A DNA stretch of 64,000 nt from assembly GCF_003309065.1 (NCBI RefSeq), contig NZ_POAF01000003.1:62001-126000 (forward strand), given 5' to 3'. A program made the translations under genes and the position numbers. The notes under the pieces are model-generated. The model saw only the letters and a program-made list of their open reading frames with translations, was not told where the DNA came from and made no database searches. Shown piece after piece: positions 7,738 to 15,923 of this stretch. Origin of the DNA: Glutamicibacter soli. GTDB lineage: Bacteria; Actinomycetota; Actinomycetes; Actinomycetales; Micrococcaceae. Numbering within the stretch: position 1 is the stretch's first letter; the number at the start of each line of letters is the position of its first letter.

Positions 7738-8434
7738 GCTTGCCCGCTTCCCTGTTCTGACGGCAGCAAGCTGCCATCACATGTCAGATGTCGTCGGCGG
7801 ACGCTCCCGCCGACCAGCAAGCAGCTGCGTCACAGAGGGCCTCGTCGCCACGCCCAATATAACAGACTTAACAAGCTAAACGCGATAATAAATATGTTTT
7901 TAAAGATCCGATCTCGCCATCTGTGCGACGTTGCACCCGCCCAGGGGCAACCCTCCAGAAGCAACGGCGCACGAAAGGTGCAACCAGCAAGGCGCGCCCC
8001 TCCGCGCGTGAGGTGAATCCAGGTGTATTTCAGCGGAATATCACGTCGGGAAAAATGCGAATTGATCCACAAAACAAGGGGCTTTTCAGGCTTGAATAGA
8101 CCGCAATTCGACCCGGTGCACAAGGGTGCCAGTTGGACAGCGGATGCCACCCTGAGCTTGTCATCTTAATTCACTCCATAAGTTTTATTCGCAGCAAAAT
8201 ACTCGTTGATTTGGGACTTTACGATCCAGTGCATCGACGATCTGCTATACTTGATCCGTCGCACTCGATTCCTGACGAGATTTACACCCGGCGCGTGGGA
8301 GCTTTTTCAGCGTGACCCGCCGGGTTTCGGCTGGTGCTTATTTGGGGTTCAGCGTGGCGCAGCCCAGTCGATTTTGAACATTTTTTCGCCGCGCAAGGAG
8401 TAACTTATTAGGCTGAAATGCCGGAGAGGTACGC
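7738..8434. other. Long divergent intergenic region between idnO and the monooxygenase
   Basis: No convincing gene in 697 bases; the few open frames lack ribosome sites and family resemblance. Near the idnO side are two perfect small hairpins, GGCAGC-AA-GCTGCC (7762-7775) and GTCGGCGG-N6-CCGCCGAC (7793-7814). Between them is a degenerate copy of the fucose-cluster palindrome (ACATGTCAGATGT, near 7779). An AT-rich island (about 7855-7905) probably holds the idn promoter. The right half carries the likely promoter and a long 5' leader of the monooxygenase. Confidence 0.6.
8243..8251 (+). promoter_or_regulatory. Extended -10 promoter element for the monooxygenase
   Basis: TGCTATACT matches the extended -10 consensus TGnTATAAT with one mismatch. 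No good -35 is seen at the usual distance, as is common for extended -10 promoters. Transcription from here would give a leader of roughly 175 nt before the TTG start at 8435. Confidence 0.5.
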
Positions 8435-9835
8435 TTGTCACAACGCGTTGCAATCATCGGAGCAGGACCCAGCGGAATGGCTCAACTGCGAGCCTTCGAG
8501 TCGGCGCGCACAGCCGGTCGTTCGGTCCCGGAAATCGTCTGCTACGAAAAACAGGATGACTGGGGTGGCCAATGGAATTTCAGCTGGCGCACGGGCATCG
8601 ACAAGTATGGTGAGACAGTCCATTCGAGCATGTACCGCAATTTATGGTCCAATGGTCCCAAGGAGGCCTTGGAGTTCGCCGAATACACTTTTGATGAGCA
8701 CTTCGGCCGTCCGATTTCCTCATATCCACCTCGTGCGGTGCTGTGGGACTACATCAACGGCCGCGCCGAGAAGTCGAATGTCAAGAAGTACGTCCAATTC
8801 TCGACCGTCGTGCGCTGGGTCCAGTTCGATGAAGGTACCCAGAAGTTCACCGTCACGATTGAAAACCTGAAAACCGGTCAAACGGAAAGCAGCGAATTCG
8901 ATAAGGTCGTCGTCGGGTCCGGCCACTTCAGCTTCCCGAATGTTCCGGACTTCGCCGGAATCGAAACCTTCCCGGGAACGCTGATCCACGCCCATGATTT
9001 CCGCGGTGCGGAACGGCTGGCCGGCCGCAACGTCCTGTTGATCGGCGCCAGCTACTCCGCCGAGGACATCGGCATCCAGGCATTCAAGATGGGTGCCAGC
9101 TCGGTGACCATGAGCTACCGTACTGCCCCGATGGGCTACGACTGGCCCGAGGGCATCCAGGAACGCCCGCTGGTCCAGCGGTTCGAAGGGAGCACAGCCC
9201 ACTTCGCGGACGGAACCGAGCGACAGTTCGACGCAGTCATCCTGTGCACCGGATACCTGCACCACTACCCGTTCCTGCCATCGGATTTGGCGCTGTCCTC
9301 TCCCAACAACTTGTACCCCAAGTCCCTGTACCGCGGCGTTGTCAGCGAAGCGAACAACAACTTGTTCTACCTGGGCGCCCAGGACCAGTGGTTCACCTTC
9401 AACATGTTCGATGCCCAGGCCTGGTACGTCCGCGATGTCATCCTCGGCGATGCGAAGCTTCCTTCCGAGGCCGAGCAGAAACTTGACATGGCGCAATGGA
9501 CACAGCGCTTGGCGAATCTAGGCAGCGCAGCAGATGAAGTCCGTTTCCAGGCCGACTACATTCGAGACCTCATAGAGCAGACCGACTACCCGATGTTCGA
9601 TCTGGACGAGGTAACCCGCATCTTCTTGGCGTGGAAGAACGACAAACAGCACAACATCTTGAACTACCGCGACCAGGTCTATCGTTCGGTCATGACCGGC
9701 ACCATGGCCTGCGAGCACCACACCCCGTGGCTTCGCGAGCTGGATGATTCATTGGAGCGCTACCTGTCCCAGCCAGAAGAGGACGAGCTGGAGCGTATGG
9801 TCCGCGGCAAGGACAGCTCCGCCAGCCCGGCCTAG
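8435..9835 (+). CDS. tmm: Flavin-containing monooxygenase, trimethylamine monooxygenase-like
   Basis: 466 residues from TTG 8435, preceded by GGAGAGG. The FAD motif AIIGAGPSGMAQLRAF, the stretch YRNLWSNGPKEALEF, SYPPRAVL, the NADPH loop IGASYSAEDIG, CTGYLHHYPFLP and AQDQWFTFNMFDAQAW follow bacterial trimethylamine monooxygenase (Tmm) almost motif for motif. Tmm oxidises trimethylamine to its N-oxide with NADPH and O2 in the cytoplasm. No TMAO demethylase or TMA transporter is adjacent, so the gene stands alone here. Other methylated amines, or indole as a side activity, are possible substrates. Confidence 0.88.
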   Translation: MSQRVAIIGAGPSGMAQLRAFESARTAGRSVPEIVCYEKQDDWGGQWNFSWRTGIDKYGETVHSSMYRNLWSNGPKEALEFAEYTFDEHFGRPISSYPPRAVLWDYINGRAEKSNVKKYVQFSTVVRWVQFDEGTQKFTVTIENLKTGQTESSEFDKVVVGSGHFSFPNVPDFAGIETFPGTLIHAHDFRGAERLAGRNVLLIGASYSAEDIGIQAFKMGASSVTMSYRTAPMGYDWPEGIQERPLVQRFEGSTAHFADGTERQFDAVILCTGYLHHYPFLPSDLALSSPNNLYPKSLYRGVVSEANNNLFYLGAQDQWFTFNMFDAQAWYVRDVILGDAKLPSEAEQKLDMAQWTQRLANLGSAADEVRFQADYIRDLIEQTDYPMFDLDEVTRIFLAWKNDKQHNILNYRDQVYRSVMTGTMACEHHTPWLRELDDSLERYLSQPEEDELERMVRGKDSSASPA

Positions 9836-9900
9836 TTGTAATACACCTAGTTGCCGGAGCAAACCGCGTAAGCAGCCTCACGACTGATAACCACGCGGAC

Positions 9901-9931
9901 AGCGGGTCGAGATCCGGAATCTCGACCCGCT
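9901..9931 (+). terminator. Strong hairpin downstream of the monooxygenase
   Basis: A perfect 13-bp stem (AGCGGGTCGAGAT and its complement) with a 5-base loop, about 65 bases after the monooxygenase stop. It lacks a T-run, like many actinobacterial terminators. Confidence 0.6.
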
Positions 9932-10235
9932 GTTCCGCTAAAGCCCCATCGGAAAGCAGAGGCACCTGCATAGAAAGCGCAGAGTCTACTCCGAGCAGGT
10001 AGCGCACGAATGCCTTCACGGCGCGATTAACGCTGACGCCGGCCGTCCAGGTGGCGTATTCCTGGACTCAATGCGGCAGAGGCGGCATCACGGCTCCACG
10101 CGTGCTTGATACCGCAAGAACCTTCTACGGATCAAGAATTTTTGGTGCTGGCGTCGTTTACAACGGCGCGGGTCAGAGAACATCCTGGATGTTTTGCACG
10201 TTCAGTCGTGGGTTGGCGTCAGAAGTGCAACCGGA

Positions 10236-10273
10236 AAGAAAAAATCTCGGGCGACATAAGTCACCCGAGATCA
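10236..10273 (-). terminator. Rho-independent terminator of tRNA-Ala
   Basis: On the minus strand a stem of about 11 bp (TCTCGGGTGAC pairing with GTCGCCCGAGA, loop TTAT) is followed directly by TTTTTTC. It lies just past the 3' end of the tRNA gene. Confidence 0.85.
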
Positions 10274-10282
10274 TTTATCTTG

Positions 10283-10355
10283 TGGAGGTAAGGGGATTCG
10301 AACCCCTGACCTTCTGCATGCCATGCAGACGCGCTACCAACTGCGCCATACCCCC
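10283..10355 (-). tRNA. tRNA-Ala, anticodon GGC
   Basis: 73 nt cloverleaf on the minus strand beginning GGGGGTATGGCGCAG. The acceptor stem contains the alanine identity pair G3-U70, the anticodon stem TCTGC/GCAGA encloses the loop ATGGCAT with anticodon GGC, and the T-arm is GGTTCGAATCC. CCA is not encoded. It reads GCC alanine codons, very common in this genome. Confidence 0.96.
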
Positions 10356-10403
10356 AAAAGGATGCGGTTTCTTCGGTTTTTTCGACCTCTGAACCGAGAT
10401 AAA

Positions 10404-10433
10404 ACTCTACCGGAGGTGTTTAGAAAACACCAA
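10404..10433 (-). promoter_or_regulatory. Probable promoter of tRNA-Ala
   Basis: On the minus strand TTGGTG and TAGAGT are separated by 18 bases, placing a start about 40 bases upstream of the tRNA 5' end. Confidence 0.5.
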
Positions 10434-10547
10434 ATCGGCGTTCGGAGACGCTGGTCACAGGGTGCTATTCACTTTGTCGGTTGCGGGTGGAAGAATCTTC
10501 CACGTGGATCGATCGGTCCCGAGAACATAGTCGAAAGGCGCACTCCC

Positions 10548-10973
10548 ATGAGCATTGGACTGACCCCGTACCTGCGTTTCGCCGGCGATGCCCGCGCGGC
10601 CATGGAGTTCTACAACTCCGTATTTGGCGGAGAACTGTCGATGATGACCTTCAAAGAAGGAATGAATGACGATCGCCCGGCAACCACCGACCAAATCATG
10701 CATTCATCGCTGTTCGTGAGTCGCGGCGTGCACCTGATGGCCTCGGACACCCCGCCCGAAATGAATCTCATGCCCAATGGCACCGTGTCCTTCAGCAGCG
10801 ACGGCACGGACGATGCGGACTCGGTGCCGCTGCAGAAGTGGTGGGATGGACTATCTGCAGGCGCGCGCATCGATGTTCCGTTGGCAACAGCTCCTTGGGG
10901 AGACTCTTTCGGTCAGCTCACCGATAAGTTCGGCGTCACCTGGATGTTCAATATCTCTGCGGTGCGCTCGTAG
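10548..10973 (+). CDS. VOC-superfamily protein, PhnB/DUF1338-like glyoxalase fold
   Basis: 141 residues from ATG 10548 (GAAAGG before it); the longer open frame to 10323 would cover the tRNA gene. The sequence LTPYLRFAGDARAAMEFYNSVFGGEL and the end WGDSFGQLTDKFGVTWMFNI are diagnostic of the PhnB-like vicinal-oxygen-chelate family. Despite the name, members are not shown to act on phosphonates; some have 3-demethylubiquinone methyltransferase-like annotations without support. Its stop codon abuts the stop of the converging MFS gene with no gap. Confidence 0.88.
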   Translation: MSIGLTPYLRFAGDARAAMEFYNSVFGGELSMMTFKEGMNDDRPATTDQIMHSSLFVSRGVHLMASDTPPEMNLMPNGTVSFSSDGTDDADSVPLQKWWDGLSAGARIDVPLATAPWGDSFGQLTDKFGVTWMFNISAVRS

Positions 10974-12215
10974 CTATTTCAGCTCGGCCTGTTCGCGGGA
11001 AGCGACCGCTTCGCTGCCCACAAGCAGGCCGATCTTCTTTGCCCGGATTTGGGTTGCCCAAGCCAGCAGGAAGCCGAGTACCGCGAGCCCCGCTCCGACG
11101 ATGGACGGCGCACGGTAGCCGAAGCCCGCGGAAATCACCGCAGCACCCAGGGCGGCCCCCAACGCGTTGGCCACGTTGAGCGCGGAATGGTTCAAGGAGG
11201 CGGCCAGCGACTGGGCATGGGGTGCCGAATCCATCAGCAAGGTTTGCAAGCTCGGGATCAATAGCGAGCCCACCGCGCCCAGCACGAAGACCATGACGAG
11301 CGTGGGGATAATCCAGCTGGTCACGGCGGCGAAAATCAGCATGGCCGCCACCATGATCAGGTTGGTCAGCTTGATGGAACCGAAAATCGACCAGTCGGCC
11401 AAGCGTCCGCCGGCCAGCGAACCGACGACCATGCCCAAGCCATAGAGCGCCAGAGCCCAGGGAACAAGATTGATGTCGAGCCCTGCTTCTTCGGTCAAGG
11501 TCGGTGAAATGTACGAGTACACGGCGAAGAAGCCGCCAAACCCCACGATGCCCGTCCCCATGGCCATCCAGACCTGGATATTCTTCAGCGCCGAGAGTTC
11601 GCGGCGCATGCTCGCTCCGGGTTCAGCCTTGTGCCACGGAACGAACAAGCTGATCATCAGCATCGTGATCAGGCCAACCACAGCGACAACAACGAACATC
11701 GCTCGCCATCCAGTCAGCTGCCCCAAACGGGTGACCAGCGGAACACCGGCGACGTTGGCCACCGAGAGCCCGAGCATCACCCATGCGATGGCGCGCCCGC
11801 GCATGCTTCCGGGCACCAGCGAACCAGCCAGGACTCCGGCCAAGCCGAAGTAGGCGCCATGCGGCAGGCCGGCGAGGAATCGGGTAGCCAGCATGGTTCC
11901 GTAATCCGGGGCAAAGGCCGATGACAAGTTTGCGACAGTGAAGAACAGCATCAGCAGCAAGACCGCGCGCTTGCGCGGAATCTTGGCGGCAAGTGCGGTC
12001 AGCACCGGGGCGCCAACCACGACGCCGATGGCATAGGCGCTGATCATCAGGCCCATCTGGGAATTGCTCACCGAAAGGTCGGCGGCGCCCTCCTGGAGCA
12101 GCCCCATCAGGGTGAATTCGGTGACACCGATGCCGAATCCGCCCATGGACAGGGCGAGAATCGCCAACAGCAGCCGGCCGCCGGACAAGTATTTGCTGGG
12201 CGCAGAAGTAGTCAC
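10974..12215 (-). CDS. MFS transporter, AraJ/YdhP-like exporter
   Basis: 413 residues, starting at the GTG 12215 behind GAGGATCC. Twelve hydrophobic segments are readable. The first carries GFGIGVTEFTLMGLL, typical of the DHA1-type sugar or drug exporters AraJ/YdhP/PbuE, and motif A-like KIPRKRAVL follows the second. The substrate cannot be told. It is divergent from the EEP-domain membrane protein across a short region that contains a CCACAG-TTTT-CTGTGG hairpin at 12308-12323. Confidence 0.85.
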   Translation of the reverse strand: MTTSAPSKYLSGGRLLLAILALSMGGFGIGVTEFTLMGLLQEGAADLSVSNSQMGLMISAYAIGVVVGAPVLTALAAKIPRKRAVLLLMLFFTVANLSSAFAPDYGTMLATRFLAGLPHGAYFGLAGVLAGSLVPGSMRGRAIAWVMLGLSVANVAGVPLVTRLGQLTGWRAMFVVVAVVGLITMLMISLFVPWHKAEPGASMRRELSALKNIQVWMAMGTGIVGFGGFFAVYSYISPTLTEEAGLDINLVPWALALYGLGMVVGSLAGGRLADWSIFGSIKLTNLIMVAAMLIFAAVTSWIIPTLVMVFVLGAVGSLLIPSLQTLLMDSAPHAQSLAASLNHSALNVANALGAALGAAVISAGFGYRAPSIVGAGLAVLGFLLAWATQIRAKKIGLLVGSEAVASREQAELK

Positions 12216-12307
12216 GTTTGGATCCTCGGGAGTTTGGAGATGGCACGGCTTCATCGACGCCTGACTTCCATCGTAGTTGCAGGCACGGCTGAGGAAAATT
12301 ACGATTC

Positions 12308-12323
12308 CCACAGTTTTCTGTGG
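12308..12323. promoter_or_regulatory. Small inverted repeat between divergent genes
   Basis: CCACAG-TTTT-CTGTGG is a perfect 6-bp inverted repeat 16 bases before the EEP gene start. It may be an operator or a leader hairpin; no regulator can be assigned. Confidence 0.3.
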
Positions 12324-12338
12324 CACTGTGGAAGTCCA

Positions 12339-13280
12339 ATGTCCAAAGCATCACCTCGCCGGTTGTCGGCATCACGAATCCTGGCACGAATCACGGTCAT
12401 CCTCTTGTGCCTTGGCCTTGCCGTGCTCATGGCTTTCCACCAGCAGATTCCCGACGTCGCGGGACTGGGGCTCATACTTGACAATTTAACCCCTTGGCTC
12501 GGCCTGGGCATACCACTGCTGCTGCTCTTGACCATCGTCCTCGGCGGCCGCGCAACCTACGTTGCGCTGCTGGTGCCAACTGTTGTCTGGGGTGTTCTTT
12601 TCGGGTCTGCGGCCTTGCCCTCCGCGCCCGTCGATAGCCAGGATCCCTTGGTAGTCGCTTCGCAGAACGTCCACCAGGATGCGGTGACCTCGGCCCGCTC
12701 CCTGGCCGAATCGGGAGCCGAAGTCATCACGCTCCAGGAACTGGGCGAGGGCCAGATTGATCTGGTGACGGACGCCCTGAAGCGGAGCCATCCGTACTAC
12801 TACTCAGTGAGCACCGTGGGCCTATGGAGCAGCTACCCGCTGTCCAACCCCGAACCGCTGGACTTGGGTCTGGGCTGGGACCGCGCACTGCGCGCCGACG
12901 TCGACACCGAATCCGGGCCGGTCCGCGTGTACGCGGTCCACGCCGCTTCGGCGCGCCCGACGGGCCATGATGAGCGCGACACCATGCTCGCGTCCCTGGC
13001 GGACTACGTGGCCAAGGATCCTTCGTCCAAGGTCATTGCCGCCGGCGACTTCAACGCCACCTCGACGGACCGCCACTTCGCCCCGGTCGCTGACCAGCTG
13101 GACGATGTGCACTATAGCGCCTGGGGTCTGGCGATGACCTGGCCGCGCACGCCATTCGCCATGCTCGGCATCGACCACGTCATGGTCCGCGGCGTCACCG
13201 GCACCTCTCTCAACCGCATTCCTGCCGGCGATTCCGACCACTACGCCCTGCGGGCGTCCGTGGACCTGGCCGGCGGCTAG
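12339..13280 (+). CDS. Membrane protein with endonuclease/exonuclease/phosphatase (EEP) domain
   Basis: 313 residues from ATG 12339 (GGAAG before it). About 100 N-terminal residues contain three hydrophobic helices. The rest is an EEP fold placed outside the membrane, with ASQNVHQD, TLQELG, AGDFNAT, GIDHVMVRG and SDHYALRA supplying the metal-binding and catalytic Asn, Glu, Asp and His. Family members include secreted or membrane-bound DNases and phosphodiesterases of actinobacteria; the substrate is not evident. The stop overlaps that of the converging AlkB-like gene by 3 bases. Confidence 0.85.
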   Translation: MSKASPRRLSASRILARITVILLCLGLAVLMAFHQQIPDVAGLGLILDNLTPWLGLGIPLLLLLTIVLGGRATYVALLVPTVVWGVLFGSAALPSAPVDSQDPLVVASQNVHQDAVTSARSLAESGAEVITLQELGEGQIDLVTDALKRSHPYYYSVSTVGLWSSYPLSNPEPLDLGLGWDRALRADVDTESGPVRVYAVHAASARPTGHDERDTMLASLADYVAKDPSSKVIAAGDFNATSTDRHFAPVADQLDDVHYSAWGLAMTWPRTPFAMLGIDHVMVRGVTGTSLNRIPAGDSDHYALRASVDLAGG

Positions 13281-13945
13281 GACAGGCCGGTCTGGCGCAG
13301 GGTGATATTGATGCGTCCGCCGCCCAGCTCGCATTCTTGCGGTGCCGTCCCCGGATGGATCTTCGTTATCGCGTGATAGGCGAAGCGCGCCGGCCCGTCG
13401 AAGACGAACAGGTCTCCCGAGGCGAGGCGCACCTCCTGCCAAGGCTTGTTGCGATGCTCCGTGTTACCCAGTCGAAAGGTCGCGGAATCGCCCAGGGACA
13501 GCGAGACCACCGGCGCATTGATCCGTTCTTCGGCATCCTGGTGCATACCCATCGTGGCATTGACGTTGTAGTAGTTCACGATGGCCGCGTCCGGTAGATA
13601 AGACTGCGCCTTGGCCTGGTCCCCCGTCGCGTCGTTGACCGCACGGCGCCCGAGCTCCACCAGCCAAGGTTCCATGGGCGCCACCGGCTCCCCATTGATG
13701 TCGTCGGCCGTGCGCGAATAGCTGTGGGGGCTCCAATGCCAGCCCAGACACAGGCTCTGCACGCTCATCGGGTGCCCGTTGACCAATGTCTGATGCGGCG
13801 GAACCGGCCCGTTTCCCCATTCGAAGAACCGGTTGATGATCCAGGACTGCATTTCAGGCGAAAGCCAGCCGGGCACATGCCAGGCGCCGGGACGCAGTAG
13901 CCTCGGCTCGCGCGGCAGCGCGCTGTCATCGAAGAGAAAGTCCAT
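13277..13945 (-). CDS. AlkB-like 2-oxoglutarate/Fe(II) dioxygenase
   Basis: 222 residues from ATG 13945; an upstream extension would have no ribosome site. Iron ligands are H135, D137 (MGMHQDAEE) and H191 (FAYHAITKI), and the 2-oxoglutarate arginines are R211 and R217 (GGGRINITLRQTG), the E. coli AlkB pattern. AlkB repairs alkylated bases in DNA and RNA by oxidative demethylation. No ada or other repair gene is next to it. Repair activity is the family expectation; some homologues act on other substrates. Confidence 0.9.
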   Translation of the reverse strand: MDFLFDDSALPREPRLLRPGAWHVPGWLSPEMQSWIINRFFEWGNGPVPPHQTLVNGHPMSVQSLCLGWHWSPHSYSRTADDINGEPVAPMEPWLVELGRRAVNDATGDQAKAQSYLPDAAIVNYYNVNATMGMHQDAEERINAPVVSLSLGDSATFRLGNTEHRNKPWQEVRLASGDLFVFDGPARFAYHAITKIHPGTAPQECELGGGRINITLRQTGLS

Positions 13946-14127
13946 GGGTTCCCTGCCTCTAGTCTGCGAATTATCCGTCCCGCGGCGGCTGTCGTGCCGC
14001 CACCGACTGTAGCATCCGGCCCCGGCAAGCCGGACGAACACGGTTTATATGTGCTCTGGACAACCTTCTCCCACGCCAAGGCGGAGTTAAGAGGACTTTC
14101 GAAGCATCCGTACGTAGGATCATTGGC

Positions 14128-15036
14128 ATGGCATCAATACAGGTTGCAGGCGAGGCATTGGTCGACATCGTCAATGGGCTCGCATATCCAGGCGGATCCC
14201 CACTGAACGTGGCCGTGGGACTGGGACGTCTGGGGCATGAAGTGACACTCCAGACCGGAATCGGCGGCGATGAGCACGGCCGCGCCATCATCGAGCACTT
14301 AAATGCGTCGGATGTCCTGCTCGGCCCTGATTCGGTCACGGAATCGGCCACCAGCACCGCCACCGTGTCCCTGGATTCCACCGGCCAGGCCACCTACGAC
14401 TTCCAGCTCGATTGGAACTTAGAATCTGTGGTCCCCACCGATGCGCAGATCCTCCACACCGGTTCCATCGCCGCCTTTGCCGAGCCGGGCTGCTCGCGGA
14501 TCCATGAAGTCTTCGCGGCCTCTCCGGCGCATCAGCTGCGCAGCTATGACCCCAATCTCCGTCCCGCCTTGGTGGACAAGCGCCGTGCCGTGATTCCCCG
14601 CATCGAGAAGCTGTGCGCCTTGAGCCATGTGGTCAAGCTCAGCGACGAAGATGCCCTGTGGCTCTACCCAGGTTGGGATACCGCACGGGTGCTCGGGCAC
14701 CTGCTGGCGCGCGGCGCCAAGCTCGCGGTCATGACCTTCGGGGTGCGCGGCTGCGAAGCACGCACCGACCAGCTTGAAGTCTCCATGCCGTCTTTGCAGG
14801 TCAGCGTCGCAGACACCGTGGGCGCCGGAGACGCCTTCATGTCCGGGCTGCTCCATGCAATCGGCAACGGCCCGCTACTGCAGGCGCTGGTGTCCAACGA
14901 GAATCTGGACGAAGACGCATTGGAGTCAGCGCTGCGCACCGCTTCGCTGTCCGCGGCGCTGACGGTCCAGAAAATCGGAGCCAATCCCCCAACTCTCGTC
15001 GAGCTCGAGAGCTGCCTGTCGTCCGTCGAGTTCTAA
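14128..15036 (+). CDS. PfkB-family carbohydrate kinase, fructokinase-like
   Basis: 302 residues. GEALVDIV at the start, YPGGSPLNVAVGLGRLG and the catalytic DTVGAGDAF near residue 230 define PfkB sugar kinases, with Asp of GAGD as base. Fructokinase-like members share the short N-terminal block. It lies 42 bases before the GntR regulator of the fucose cluster and could be read with it, but the fucose route itself is non-phosphorylating and needs no kinase. The substrate is open: fructose, 2-keto-3-deoxy-gluconate or similar. Confidence 0.85.
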   Translation: MASIQVAGEALVDIVNGLAYPGGSPLNVAVGLGRLGHEVTLQTGIGGDEHGRAIIEHLNASDVLLGPDSVTESATSTATVSLDSTGQATYDFQLDWNLESVVPTDAQILHTGSIAAFAEPGCSRIHEVFAASPAHQLRSYDPNLRPALVDKRRAVIPRIEKLCALSHVVKLSDEDALWLYPGWDTARVLGHLLARGAKLAVMTFGVRGCEARTDQLEVSMPSLQVSVADTVGAGDAFMSGLLHAIGNGPLLQALVSNENLDEDALESALRTASLSAALTVQKIGANPPTLVELESCLSSVEF

Positions 15037-15103
15037 CGACTGGTTGATGCTCCACACGCCCAGCGGATATGCCACGTTGTGTGCCACAACATATTCCCCC
15101 ACA

Positions 15104-15116
15104 AACATCGGATGTC
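15104..15116. promoter_or_regulatory. Fucose-cluster operator, copy at gntR
   Basis: AACATCGGATGTC, a near-perfect palindrome around a central G, overlaps the start region of the GntR gene. It is the same element as at 19549 and 23225, so autoregulation is likely. Confidence 0.7.
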
Positions 15117-15129
15117 TATGATGGTAAGT

Positions 15130-15804
15130 ATGGCTGTTACAGACGCGGCGATCACGCACATCAAAGAGATGATCCTCAACGGGGAGCTCTCCCCCGGCGA
15201 TCGTTTGCCGCCCGAGAAGGAACTTTCGGAGAAGCTCGGACTATCGCGCTCTTCGCTGCGCGAAGCTGTCAAGGCCTTGGAACTGATCCGGGTGCTGGAT
15301 GTTCGCCGCGGCGACGGTACCTATGTTACGAGCCTGGAGCCGGGATTGCTGGCGGAGGCCATGGGGTTCGTGGTGGATCTGCACCGGGACAGCTCCGTGC
15401 TGGAGCTGCTGGAGGTCCGGCGGATCCTGGAGCCTTCGGCTGCGGGTCTGGCTGCCCAGCGTCGGGACGAGGAGCATCTGGCAGCCCTTGAGGAATCCAT
15501 TTCCCATGTCAATGCTGGAACAGAGCTTCCGGAACTGATCGAGCATGATCTGCAGTTCCATTCGATCATCGCCCAGTCAGCCAAGAACTCGTATCTGGAG
15601 ACCCTGCTGGATGCCCTGTCCAGCAAGACCGTACGCGCCCGCGTGTGGCGTGGACTCACTCAGGACAACGCCGTGCAGCGCACGCTGGACGAGCACCAGG
15701 CCATCCTGGCCGCGATCCGCAACGCCGATGCCGACCTGGCCCGAGCCCTGGTGACCGCTCACATCTCCGGGGTCGAAACCTGGCTGCGCCGCGCAACGAC
15801 CTAG
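15130..15804 (+). CDS. GntR-family regulator, FadR/FCD subfamily, likely L-fucose regulon repressor
   Basis: 224 residues if the ATG at 15130 is used; in-frame ATGs at 15112, 15118 and 15121 and a GTG at 15079 are alternatives, and none has a clear ribosome site. The N-terminal winged helix (ILNGELSPGDRLPPEKELSEKLG, LSRSSLREAVKAL) is followed by an FCD ligand domain with metal-binding His/Asp (EHDLQFHSI, LDEHQAIL, VTAHISG). The gene ends opposite the fucose ABC transporter and carries a copy of the shared palindrome at its own start. This is the best evidence that it is the repressor that binds those sites. The inducer is probably a fucose catabolite. Confidence 0.85.
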   Translation: MAVTDAAITHIKEMILNGELSPGDRLPPEKELSEKLGLSRSSLREAVKALELIRVLDVRRGDGTYVTSLEPGLLAEAMGFVVDLHRDSSVLELLEVRRILEPSAAGLAAQRRDEEHLAALEESISHVNAGTELPELIEHDLQFHSIIAQSAKNSYLETLLDALSSKTVRARVWRGLTQDNAVQRTLDEHQAILAAIRNADADLARALVTAHISGVETWLRRATT

Positions 15805-15836
15805 TCTTCCGAACGACCATCGGAGCACAGCCGAAA

Positions 15837-15870
15837 CCCCCGGGCATCATTTGATCTCCGGGGGCTGTTT
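15837..15870 (+). terminator. Terminator of gntR
   Basis: CCCCCGG pairs with CCGGGGG across a 14-base loop and is followed by CTGTTTGT, 32 bases after the gntR stop. Confidence 0.65.
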
Positions 15871-15877
15871 GTACCAC

Positions 15878-15913
15878 CTCCCGATGCCAAGCCCACACGG
15901 TTGGCATCGGGAG
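15878..15913 (-). terminator. Terminator hairpin of the ABC transporter operon
   Basis: A perfect 13-bp stem (CTCCCGATGCCAA and complement, 10-base loop) lies 10 bases past the stop of the binding-protein gene. Confidence 0.7.
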
Positions 15914-15923
15914 ATGGAAGCTT

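Larger units (their letters stand above)
9836..10282. other. Intergenic region between monooxygenase and tRNA-Ala
   Basis: 447 bases without a supportable gene. An open frame on the minus strand (9690-10019) begins with GTG, has no ribosome site and overlaps the 3' end of the monooxygenase, so it is not called. The region holds a strong hairpin at 9901-9931 and the tRNA terminator at 10236-10273. Confidence 0.6.

Noticed and set aside
7830-8150. 106-codon minus-strand frame in the idn/tmm gap
   Set aside because: No ribosome site, no family resemblance, and it covers the AT-rich promoter-like block.
9690-10019. 109-codon minus-strand frame after the monooxygenase
   Set aside because: It overlaps the monooxygenase 3' end and a strong hairpin, starts with GTG without a ribosome site, and shows no known motif.
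10283-10355. tRNA-Ala as an integration site
   Set aside because: No repeat of the tRNA 3' end and no integrase found in the flanks.
10323-10547. N-terminal extension of the VOC protein
   Set aside because: It would translate part of the tRNA-Ala gene; ATG 10548 has its own ribosome site.
14128-15036. Carbohydrate kinase as a fuculokinase of the fucose pathway
   Set aside because: The pathway present is non-phosphorylating, and the protein is PfkB-type, not the FGGY-type of fuculokinase.
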